A stretch of 64,000 bases of DNA from Vitis vinifera (taxonomy: Eukaryota > Streptophyta > Magnoliopsida > Vitales > Vitaceae): contig NC_081812.1 in NCBI RefSeq assembly GCF_030704535.1, forward strand, positions 15,659,001 through 15,723,000. The letters are read 5' to 3'. A program made the position numbers and the translations under genes. The notes under the pieces were generated by a model. That model worked only from the letters and a program-made list of their open reading frames with translations. It did not search any database and was not told where the DNA came from. Below are positions 1 through 9,281 of the stretch, one piece after another. How positions within the stretch are numbered: position 1 is the first letter of the stretch; the number at the start of each line of letters is the position of its first letter.

Positions 1-484
1 TTATTATTGAATTAACATTGTTCATATTAAAGTTTTCGTTGACTCAATAAATTAGTATTACAACTTCTGATACATAATAACGAAAAATAAAATAAAATAA
101 AACATAGAAAACAAATTATGTATGCAATTCAGAACCTTCAAAACTGCACAAACTCTCCCAACTCAAGTTAAATCTCAACAAATTTTATGTTAATTAAGAG
201 AAAATATATTTTAACATTTTGAACTAAGATTTTCATTCACTTTTAAATAATTTTAAGTCATTTAAAAAAAATCGTTTTGCAAAAAAAAAATTGTATATTT
301 TTTGCTATTATTTAATTTATATGTATCAACAGTGCATTTAATTTTTAATTATGTCAATTAATGAATTTTCAATGCCCAAATAACAATTCTGTATGTCGAT
401 ATACCTGATTATTGATATATATTAATTATGATGTCTTCGAAGATCTCTGTTAATATTTATCTTTTTCTCGATTTAAGCTCAAAT
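1..484. other. AT-rich spacer, no gene seen
   Basis: The sequence left of the tRNA gene is AT-rich with poly-A/T runs. No exon with a convincing reading frame or splice borders was found on either strand. The last part, just before position 485, is the 5' flank of the tRNA gene. Confidence 0.6.
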
Positions 485-556
485 GTGGCTGTAGTTTAGT
501 GGTAAGAATTCCACGTTGTGGCCGTGGAGACCTGGGCTCGAATCCCAGCAGCCACA
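485..556 (+). tRNA. tRNA-His, anticodon GTG
   Basis: This 72-nt cloverleaf has no intron. The 7-bp acceptor stem pairs GTGGCTG (485-491) with CAGCCAC (549-555), with an A discriminator at 556. The D-arm contains TAGTTTAGTGGTA, which is a normal pol III A-box. The anticodon stem CCACG/CGTGG (511-515 and 523-527) encloses a loop with anticodon GTG at 518-520, which decodes His codons CAC and CAU. The T-arm contains GGCTCGAATCC, a normal B-box. TTTT at 558-561 fits a pol III terminator. The extra 5' G of mature tRNA-His is added after transcription in eukaryotes, so its absence is expected. No CCA is encoded, as expected for a nuclear gene. Confidence 0.97.
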
Positions 557-557
557 G

Positions 558-561
558 TTTT
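558..561 (+). terminator. Pol III T-run terminator of tRNA-His
   Basis: Four T residues begin two bases after the end of the tRNA. This is the minimal RNA polymerase III termination signal in eukaryotes. Confidence 0.7.
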
Positions 562-1948
562 CAAATTCTTTTGATTTTTACTAGTTCTAATACAACGAAA
601 CTATCTATATACGTTAAATAATTTACCTGTACTCACTTTCCATGTCCTCATACAAAACTTCTTGTGCTTCTTAGCGGATTTCTCAAAGCCTTGTCAAAGT
701 TACATAATAAAATTTCCGAACTTTGTCTAGTCGAAAGTTACTCTAAAAAAAGTTTTTTAAAGTTTTAAAGTTTGATAATCAAACTTTTTAAAAATAACTA
801 TGCTTTCTTAAGGTTTTTAAAACTCCACCATCTTTTAAATAAAATATTTATATTTATAAAACCTATTTTAGAATTATAGAGAGTTTCTTAATTATAAAAT
901 ATTTATAAAAAAAAATACCAATTTAGAGATAAACACGATTTTAAAACTTACTAAAAAATATTTTAAAAATTATTTTTTAGAATTAAACACAAATCTAGGG
1001 GTAAACATAATTTTAAAACTTACAATTTGTTGAATTAAAAATATAGTAAAAATCAAATTATGAAATATATAAAATATTTTATTTCTAATTTTTTGTATTA
1101 TTAATATTTTTTGAATCCGAATTTGATGAAATCTAAAATTATTTTAAGATAAAATAAGACATAAGAAAGTAAGTTGCATTTAATTAGTAAAAAATTAACA
1201 AAATTATCAACTAGATAAAATATACCAATAAATAATATTATAATACCATTTTTAAAAATTCTAATTTTTAAAATTAAGAGAGAAAACATTAAACATTAAT
1301 GTTTATTTTTTAATTAAATGAGACCATTCTTCTCAAATTTTGATTTTTTAAAAATAAGAAGGCGAGAATGTTAAACATTGATCTTTAATTTTGAATAGAT
1401 AAGAAAAAGGATTTTGAATGCTACTTAGTTTATAATATTTTTTGGTGATTTGATTTTTTTAATTCTCATTTTTATTTTGCATTAATGAAATATTATGATC
1501 ACATTTATTATTAAATTTTGTTTTTTAAAGATAAGAAGAGTATTATAAATGCATTCAATATGACACCGGATGACCAACATCTTCTTCGTCCGATGACTAA
1601 CCAGGTGGACGGATGAGGGAACGACTTTATAGTTTGGGACCCACAATAATGATATTTTGTTCGACGAGATTATGTTTCAACTTCTTGGCTAAAATCCTTA
1701 TCATGCCCCATAACATAGATTGATGATTTCTTCACGTAATTAGGTTTGTCCTTTGATGTAACAAAATCGATCCAAAGCCAACACCATTGTTAGCACCTCA
1801 GCTACATGTTCCATGGATGCAACAAAACAAAGGACTCGTATTCATATTCTAATTTGTTAAATGGAGCGGGATCTTTGTGCTTCAATGCGTGAAGTATAAA
1901 TTAAATGTAAATAGAAGGAATTAAATTTTTATTCAGTATTACACTTAT
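562..1948. other. AT-rich spacer between tRNA-His and the DSS1 fragment
   Basis: Most of this stretch is low-complexity A/T sequence. The part from about 1560 is more mixed in composition and probably belongs to the promoter side of the next locus. The only open frame, a 62-residue one on the minus strand (1101-1289), is hydrophobic and composition-driven, with no recognisable domain. Confidence 0.5.
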
Positions 1949-1958
1949 TTTTCAACAA

Positions 1959-1970
1959 AACGACGTCGTT
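1959..1970. promoter_or_regulatory. ACGT-core palindrome AACGACGTCGTT
   Basis: A perfect 12-bp palindrome lies just before the presumed 5' UTR exon of the DSS1 fragment. ACGT-core palindromes are typical binding sites for plant bZIP factors and are common in promoters of constitutively expressed genes. Its position fits a core-promoter element. Its function is inferred only from motif and place. Confidence 0.4.
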
Positions 1971-2148
1971 ATACTGAAAATTTGCCAACATATGTACGCT
2001 CACTGGGAAGGTCCAGATTATTCTAGGAAAGCGATTCTTGACGTCCCCAGTAGTTACGAGTCCGTCCTCCGTTTGGCGGCTGAGAAAACAAGCCCGAGGA
2101 AGGTACGAGAATTTCCGTTATTTGTATTATATTATTGTTGGATTGGCT

Positions 2149-2183
2149 CAAGTAGAAAAAAAAAAAAAAAAAAAAAAAAAACA
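2149..2183. repeat. Poly-A tract in the presumed DSS1 5' UTR intron
   Basis: A run of more than 20 A residues lies between the presumed UTR exon and the first coding exon. It sits inside an intron with its own donor and acceptor, so it is a simple repeat and not the tail of a retrocopy. Confidence 0.6.
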
Positions 2184-2388
2184 AAAAGCCCTTAGCTAAA
2201 TAATCTCACTAGGTACTGTTAGGTTTTTGTTTTCTTGATTTCTGTCTTTTTCTTCTCTCTGCCAAAAAATGGAGCACTAAACTCAATTTATGCGAATTTT
2301 TTTTCTTGTAAATTTTCTTGTTCTGGAGTAGTAGCTCATTGGCGCTTCACTGGTTTGAGAATAACTGCAGGTTTTGGTGAGGTTCGAA

Positions 2389-2470
2389 ATGGCAACGGAA
2401 CCTAAGGCAGCGGCTGAGAATGTGAAAATTGACCTACTCGAAGATGATGATGAGTTTGAAATCAATGAAG
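2389..2470 (+). pseudogene. DSS1/SEM1 first coding exon, orphan fragment
   Basis: The exon starts at ATG 2389 and reads 27 codons beginning MATEPKAAAENVKIDLLEDD, followed by DEFEINE, and then meets a GT donor at 2471. This matches the start of plant DSS1 (SEM1/RPN15), an acidic protein of about 73 residues that belongs to the 26S proteasome lid and binds BRCA2. A probable 5' UTR exon ends near 2110 (AAG before GTACGAG), and an acceptor (CTGCAG) lies just before 2371, so this looks like a normal intron-bearing copy rather than a retrocopy. The family's second exon (an acidic WEDDWDDDD-type segment and a helical tail) was not found in 2471-4915. The exon also lacks the EEF residues I recall between DDDEF and EIN in other plant copies. 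Read straight on, the frame stops after a short unrelated tail. A truncated duplicate is the simplest reading; a distant second exon is unlikely because OST4 starts here on the same strand. Confidence 0.65.
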
Positions 2471-2559
2471 GTGTGCAACACATTTATTCAATTTCAGTTT
2501 TGATTTGCGAAATTGCGATTTATGATTGATTCACGGTTAATTTTTTAATACCTTATTAA

Positions 2560-3170
2560 TCTTTATCATGTTTGGTTAGTTGAATATAGTATAAAATATG
2601 ATAAAAAAAAATTATATATATAACATGTTTGATTGATGGTGAAATAAGATAAGTTATTTTATCACTTATTTTATTTAATTATATGTTCAACTAAATATAA
2701 AATATGATAAGTGGTGAGATATATTATATCATCCATAATTTTTTATTTTTTATTTTATCATATAGAATTTATAAGATATAAGATATGAATATCTCATGTA
2801 TTTATTTTAATTTTTTATATATTTATATTTCAAAATATTTTTTTTATAAATTAAATTTATGATTAAAAAAAAAATTAAAAAATTATATTTATAAAATCAC
2901 TACCAAACTCACTCTTAATATTTAAAAAAAAGAATAACAAATTAATATATTTTTTAATTTCCTAAAGTATCAGAATTTATCATAATAATATAAATTTTTA
3001 TACCGATTAAATGTATAATTTGTAGAAATTTGGTAATTGAATAATAATTATAATTTTAATTGTGAAAAAAACATTAGAAATTTCTAAGTTAATACTTGTT
3101 TTTAAAAAAAATCTTTAATTTAGAAAAAAAAAAAAAAATCTTAACTTTTTATTTTTTAAAATTATTTTAA
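2560..3170. repeat. AT-rich MITE-like sequence where DSS1 exon 2 is expected
   Basis: This stretch is almost pure A/T, with repeated words of the type ATATGATAA and TTTATCATAT on both strands. It resembles non-autonomous AT-rich elements, and words of similar kind recur at 45.9-46.3 kb. I could not define clean terminal inverted repeats or a target duplication. It occupies the place where DSS1 exon 2 should be. Confidence 0.35.
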
Positions 3171-3339
3171 ATCGTGATTCTCACGGATAAATAAGACGAA
3201 TGTGAAGTTTATACTTTATGATCGTTAGAACCGACAATTGGTATTTTATTTTGGTTTTGTTGGTGCCAATATGTTGAATAATGGCATTATAGTAATTCTA
3301 GTAAAATCAAGGTCTAATTACTAAGTCCCGATTGATTTC

Positions 3340-3472
3340 TGACGTTTTGGTTTTCCGGGTTCCGAGTAGAATAAAGCCCAAATTCCTCTAGGGTGGGTGA
3401 GAGTGAGAGAGAAGATATCGTGATTGTTCACCGGGTTGAAGCACCGAATTGAATAATCTACTGCGCAGCACT
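3340..3472 (+). other. Probable OST4 5' UTR exon and its promoter edge
   Basis: This stretch is less AT-rich and contains GAGAG-type purine repeats typical of plant leaders. It ends at a good donor (CACT before GTAAGATT, GT at 3473). The proposed intron 3473-4915 ends in TATTTCAG directly before the OST4 start codon. The transcription start is not determined. Confidence 0.5.
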
Positions 3473-4915
3473 GTAAGATTCACTATCCTCTTGGTTCTTT
3501 AAGTCGTGTTTGTGCTCCTTTTGTTTTCTGAATGATGCGATCGCATATTCTACAATTGCTAGTGTTCGTTCTAGGGTTTCTAGATCTTTGAATCATTTCC
3601 ATCCTTTTTGTTGTAAGATTTTGATATTTCCTTCGATTTCTTAGAAAAGGTTGGAAAATTAAAATTAATTAAGATATTGAATCTTGGATTTGTTTTTATT
3701 TCCTTAAGCGACCTCAGCAAGAGGGTTAAAGTTTTTGTTTATAGATCAAATCTTATATTTTGATGATCGAGGGCAGTTGAAGATTTGTGTTGAAACTGTC
3801 GTTTGGAAGATTCAATTGCATCTTTGGTTACATTCGATGCACTTTGCACCATGTGTAATTTTACCTAGTAATTCTTTCATTTGCATTGTGCTACCTCTTC
3901 TTTCATAATTGATTATATCTAGACTTCGGATATTCAGTGTCCAAAACTACCCTGGTTTGCGCCTTTCAATTAAGTCAACATCAGAGCTTTAGCACTGTTT
4001 AGTTTTACCGCCTATGGCATCAGGAAGTTTCTTGGCGCCTTTTCACTTGAGGATTGGAACTAGTGAAAATCAATAAAGCACACTTTCCTGCATCTTTCTA
4101 CTGTCAAGGAGCTGCTGAACTTCCGGTTTGAACATTGTACTTTCTTATCAAGATGGAACTTCTATCAGGTTTTTGAAATGCAAATAGGCTTGGCAGCACA
4201 TCCTATTTGTTTGACCAGCCATGGAAAAGCTGTTTAATACTCATGCCTGTTATTGTTTGACCCAACAAATCTGACCAACACACTTGTCTAACTTAGTTTT
4301 ACTCAGGAATCTGGACTGGTGGTGCTGAAATCCTTGTCTGGTTTTGGATTTCAAACATGAAAAATGGATTTTTTGCTCGACATGAACTCTATTAATCTGA
4401 AACCAACTTGGGTTGCAGGGTTTTATGGTTTCAACAATTTAGATGATTGTACTCGTTTGTTTTTTTTATTTGTTCCAGTGTTGTTTGGATTGACTTTTTG
4501 GAAGCCAAAAACAGTTTTTTTTTAAGCTAAATAAGAACTTCTAATTGTGTTTAGTAATTTTAATAAAAATGCTCTTATCTTCAGAAAGAACTTAATGCAC
4601 AAGTAAGGACCCGGTTGGTTTTTGTGGAAGCTTTGTTTATCTATTTAGCTTACGCAAGAAGCTGTGTATGTTCAATGAAACTTTCATTACATTAAAATTG
4701 CTCTTTGAAGTAATAACTTAAAGTTTGGCTTCTGGCTAAAAGCAGTTGCAAAAAGCTATAACAAACGATGGTTTAGTATTTTTCCCCCTTTTCTCTTCCT
4801 CCCCAAAACAATCCCTTATTATATAGTTAGATTATCTTTTTAATAGAAACAAATGATGTGATAATCTGAACTTTGGTGCTAATATATTTTGCTATTCTTG
4901 CATTTGATATTTCAG

Positions 4916-5029
4916 ATGTTTGACGATCAGGACCTGGGCTTTTTTGCCAATTTTCTTGGTATCTTTATATTTGTGCTGGTAATTGCTTACCATTACGTGA
5001 TGGCCGACCCCAAATATGAAGGCAATTGA
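4916..5029 (+). CDS. OST4: Oligosaccharyltransferase subunit OST4 (37 aa)
   Basis: OST4 is a tiny membrane subunit of the ER oligosaccharyltransferase, which moves the preassembled glycan from dolichol onto Asn of nascent proteins. In yeast it bridges the catalytic STT3 subunit and OST3/6. The product starts [20 protein letters not shown] and ends [13 protein letters not shown] short lumenal N-terminus (residues 1-7) is followed by one transmembrane helix (about 8-29) and a short polar tail, which is the entire known family architecture and length. ATG 4916 directly follows an AG acceptor, so a 5' UTR intron ends exactly at the start codon. The coding region is a single exon ending in TGA at 5027-5029. 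A short LINE tail lies about 230 bp downstream. The protein is very conserved and recognition is confident despite its length. Confidence 0.92.
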   Translation: MFDDQDLGFFANFLGIFIFVLVIAYHYVMADPKYEGN

Positions 5030-5239
5030 GGATTTCATTTTTGTTTGTGTGCATAGAGATTGCATGTCACTTTTATTGGCATGGGCCTTTTTTCACAAAT
5101 GGAAGTAATATGCAGTTAGGGATGTACGTGGGATCATGAATATCATCTGACTGCTCTTATTTATGCAGACTCATTTAAGACCCTTTAACCAATTTATTTT
5201 ATTTTATTTTCTTTTTATAATTATGTTTTCTGTAACAGC

Positions 5240-5407
5240 GCTCCTATCACTTTATTTATTTTATTTTTTGATAAGTAAACAAGATATGCATTAGAAAAGG
5301 CTAAAAACCACAAAGCATATAGGGAGTATACAAGGCGGCTACAGCCTCAAAAAAGAAACAGGACCAAAAAAAGACTACCTCCCCTTAAAATGCTCCTATC
5401 ACTTTAT
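5240..5407 (-). mobile_element. 5'-truncated LINE tail with perfect 16-bp target duplication
   Basis: The insert (about 5256-5391) is flanked by identical 16-bp copies of GCTCCTATCACTTTAT at 5240-5255 and 5392-5407. On the minus strand it ends in TTTACTTATCAAAAAATAAA, a typical plant L1 3' end with an A-rich tail. The larger LINE at 15.2-17.0 kb has the same kind of end. Only about 136 bp of the element was copied, which is usual for target-primed reverse transcription. The undamaged duplication suggests a fairly recent insertion. It lies just past OST4, possibly in or near its 3' UTR. Confidence 0.85.
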
Positions 5408-5951
5408 ATGACACAACTGCCTCAATTGGATTAAGATTTAGTGGTGGCAGTCTGCTGTGATGATGGTGTCCATGTTGTGGTCTAGGCAAATCCTAATGCC
5501 TCTCCAGCATAGAGATGATGTTGTCATATGGAGTTCAAGCTTATTTTCTCAGTTCCCCAATAGAGTTATTATCTAATTCCTTCTCCAGCACTGTGATTCT
5601 GCTTAGAGAGTATGTTAAAGTCCTCTTTAGAACTTTCTCTGCCAAGTTCCTTAATCCTAACACCAACGGCACTTCCCAACCTTGGTAGTTGACTAGTTGG
5701 ATGTATCGACAACTGGTCCATTCTTATTTTGTGGTTGATAATTAGGTTAAGTGCTTTGTTTGACCTCTAGTGACATGTATGTCTTGCTATTGCTTGTGGA
5801 GCACAGTCTCACCTTAAATTGAAAGAGGAAATCCTTTTGCTGTTGGTCATGGAAATTTCTAAGTGTCTCAGTTAATGCATAAAGTTGTACATGATTATTA
5901 TGAACAAGTTCACCACTCTGTTGTCAATCAGAGGGACATGGTGCTAGGTTA
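5408..5951. other. Spacer between OST4 and the FUSC-like gene
   Basis: The genes on either side converge here, so this stretch should hold both 3' UTRs. No further exon was recognised. Confidence 0.5.
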
Positions 5952-8900
5952 CTATACATACAGGGCATTGATCTTACAGGAAATTTCAGAAAAATCTATG
6001 TAGCTTGAGGGATTCTCCCATTGAACTAGTTCTTGTATCCCTTTCTCAATCTTTCTTGTTTCCCTCATCAAACTACCCATGCAAAACCCTAGGGCACCCA
6101 AAGAAAGAACCATCTGGCTCTTGAGCTCCTCCTTATCTTTGTTAGTGTGGATTTCATTGATTATCTCCTCTGAATGCTGAAGAAAAGAAGCGAGAATTTT
6201 TTCTATCTCCTCATCATCTGTACTCCAAACCCAGTGTGCATTTGGTGGTCTCCCCAGTTCAAGGTCATGGGCAATTATCTTCTTCTGCAGTTCCTTCTCA
6301 AGTAATGTAAGTGACTCAATGGAAGTGATCTTTACAAGATATTTGAGTGAAGAAGCCACTGTTTCCTTGAAAAGTTCTAGATCACTGTGGATATTTTTTT
6401 GGATCTCTTTCCAAGACACTTCAAATTTCTGTGATGCTTGTAAGAGGAAATCAATATTGTGGGCCACAAAAAGCAAGAGATCCTCCACCTTTGATAAAGA
6501 TTCCCAAAGCTTCGAATAACAAGCACCTTGGAAAGGCAAGAACCAGAAATTGGGCTCCAACTTGGCCTCTCCAATGAACTTGTTCAATTCATTGACATTC
6601 ATTTTCAGCTTGTTTTGCTTTTCTCTCATTGCTGGAAGAACAAAATGTGGACTGTCTGTCTGACCTACACACACGACCATTTCTTTGATGCACTCTTGAA
6701 GGGTGGCCAAGCTTTGTGAGAGTTGAATTTTTGCCAGAGTAGCTGCTCTCCTGGGTCGTAAGAGAATCTCTACCATGATGAAACAAGATAATCCAATGAA
6801 AGCCTCTGTGATTCTAGCAATTGCAAATTCACTTGGGCTGCCATAGTTCTTCCTACCCAATATTAACAGTGCACCTATAACTGCTGAAATCCCACCAGCT
6901 TGGCCATACATCCGACTATGCATTAGAAAACTAGCGAAAATTATCCAAGGGAGAAGAAGTAGAAACCTAATTACCATGGAACTTTGAAAAACAAAGCAAC
7001 CCAAGATTCCAAAGACTGATCCCATTGCTGTACCCTGTGCTCGAGCATTTGCAACTGTGAACATCGCTTGCCTCCCTGTTGCAAAGCTGATGGCAATGGT
7101 GAGTCCAGACCAATATGCATTTTCTTTGTTATACATTAAACCGAACAGCACAGCCAGCCCTAGGGAAAGTGAACATTTGAATGCAAAAACCAGTCTTCCA
7201 CTGGCTAGGCTCATGTTCCAACTGCTCCACATCATTTTGAAGCTGTATGTAACTGGTTTCTTTGAATTCCTTGATTCTTCGGTGTTTGACTTGTGACCTA
7301 TGTTCGATATGGGCTCAGGATTTTGAGGGGAGGGCAAGCCATCTTGGAGGAGTTGCATACAGGACAAGAAAAAGAAAGCTGAAGGAGCAGCGTGGGCTGG
7401 GGAAATGGTTTTAAGGGCCTGAAGGGGTTTGTCTAAAAACTTTCCCGTCGAGTTAGGAACTGTTGTTGAAGCAAGAGGTTGGGAGCATTTAGCTTGCTCA
7501 AGTCTTAGGCTGGTATTCAGAGTCACTCGTTGTAAAGCATCTCCGAGCTCGTCATCAGCAATGGCAGTGGGCAAGGAAGTGAAAGAAGATAAAGCAATCT
7601 CCATCCCTCGTAATGGTATTTCGATGGCTTGCAATCTATCACCTGGGTCGAAGCAATGGGGTTTGAAGAATCTTGTCCAAGGTCTCTCCCACAGAATGCC
7701 ATCCTATTCAGAATGAAATATGACTTATCTTAATAAAAGGAATTAAAAGTAACATATGTATTTAGCAATATGCATCTGCACAGAAATGAATAAAGAGTGT
7801 ATGCCAGCTTACCTCCACGAGTCTAATGGTTTGAAGAAGCTTGTCTCCCCTTTCAGAAAAGAACTTGGCCTGAGAAATTGAGTCTAATGCTGCGGAATTG
7901 TCTGGGGCGGAGAATGCCTCCAAAAACAGATTCAACCTCTCTGAAGCATTTTCTGCGTAGGACTTCCATATTTCATTTACCTGAGTTAGGGTACGAGCGT
8001 TAACAAATCTTACCAATCCCGGAAAAACCGTACAAGATGGTAACTGTTTTAACATCATTTTCCTGTTACCCTTCATCGTAGCTAGTGCTGGACAACAACT
8101 GTACTCGGATAATTCCATGAAGGAAAAAGAAGTGCTTAGAATCATCAGAGACCAGACTTGCAGAGAGGCATTAAATGGAATTTATTTGACACATATTCAC
8201 TGCATGATCTAGATTTTCATTGTTTTTTGAGGATGTGTGATTAGACTAGTGCAGTGAACTCCGAATCTGTTATACATGGTGACAACAAGAATAGGGCATA
8301 GCCAACTTGCCCTGGATATTCGGTGGCCAATAGTACATCGTACAGACCTCTTCCTGAATGGTTCGTCAAACGGAATAAGCAAAGTTAATCATGGGTAGCC
8401 CTGAATTGGATGCTATTCGTCGGAAAGTTGAAATTAAGCAGATTAATGCCAAAGATGCCATGTTTTTATCACCTAATTACGCAAATTAAAAAAAAAAAAG
8501 GAGAAATTTATTCTCTGCAAAAAACATGATCTAACATAAAAATATTAAAAATGAATTTAATAAAAATAATTAGCTGCATATAATCAGAAATTTAATTGAT
8601 TTTAATGAAGATTAATTAAGCATTCAAATAATGAGTTTTGTTATTGTTTTTTTTCATGGAACTAACGAGGTAGAGGGCTGTGTTTTAAACTTTGTATGCG
8701 TGTATGTGGGTGAGGAGAGTAGGAGTTACCTCGCTGGACGCTAGGCGAGGGTAGGGCAACAAGAGAGCGAGGACAGAAGCCAAGGCTCCAAGTGCCGTAC
8801 TAGATGCCACGTGGAGGAGGTGCATGAAGGCTCCTGCTCCCTCCTCGTGAATGATAGAAGCACCCACGTACACGATCACAATCTGCCCAAACGCAATCCT

Positions 8901-9281
8901 CTTCGCCATCAGATGTGTCCACTCCGGCAACCCTACCACAAACACGCTCAGCGCCACCACCGCCGCCGCCAATCCGGTGCTCAACTGCCCCGCTCCGATC
9001 AGCCACAGGCTCAACATGGCAGGAACCACCACCTGCACTGTGGCGCACAGCACGTGCCAGCATCCCCTTAACGTGTCCCCGAGCCTCGCGTCGGACACGA
9101 TCAGCACGGCCGTCACGTAAGAGAATGCCGGGAAGGCTAACAGGCGCTGGAGTGGAGGTGGGCCGAAGAGGGTGGTGCAGCCCACTATGGAGCATGCGAG
9201 GACTGTCCGTAGCGCAGAGCCTAGCCGGCAAAGCCACACCGCATGGGTCGGGCCCCTTGCTACAGCGGCGAGCGACAGCAT
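5952..9281 (-). CDS. FUSC/AaeB-like membrane transporter family protein, 823 aa
   Basis: Three phase-0 exons: 9281-8730, 7980-7813 and 7703-5952. The borders are CGAG/GTAACT, CTCAG/GTAAATG, GGAG/GTAAGC and GAATAG/GATGG. The product matches the plant fusaric-acid-resistance/p-hydroxybenzoate-efflux-like family (Arabidopsis At3g09450 and At2g28780 type), whose substrate is unknown. Residues 1-184 form one hydrophobic module (SALRTVLACSIVGCTTLFGP and several membrane spans ending LLLPYPRLASSE). A soluble helical stretch with YAENASERLNLFLEAF follows. The second module lies around residues 365-530 (LVFAFKCSLSLGLAVLFGLM, AYWSGLTIAISFATGRQ, AGGISAVIGALLILGRKNYG), and then comes a coiled C-terminal domain. 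Two FUSC-like modules and about 800 residues are normal for the family. Exon 1 is clearly GC-richer than the rest. The ATG at 9281 opens exon 1 and places the conserved WLCRLGSALRT motif near the N-terminus. Confidence 0.88.

Noticed and set aside
2149-2183. Poly-A run as the tail of a DSS1 retrocopy
   Set aside because: It lies upstream of the coding exon, inside an intron with good splice sites, so it does not fit a processed copy.
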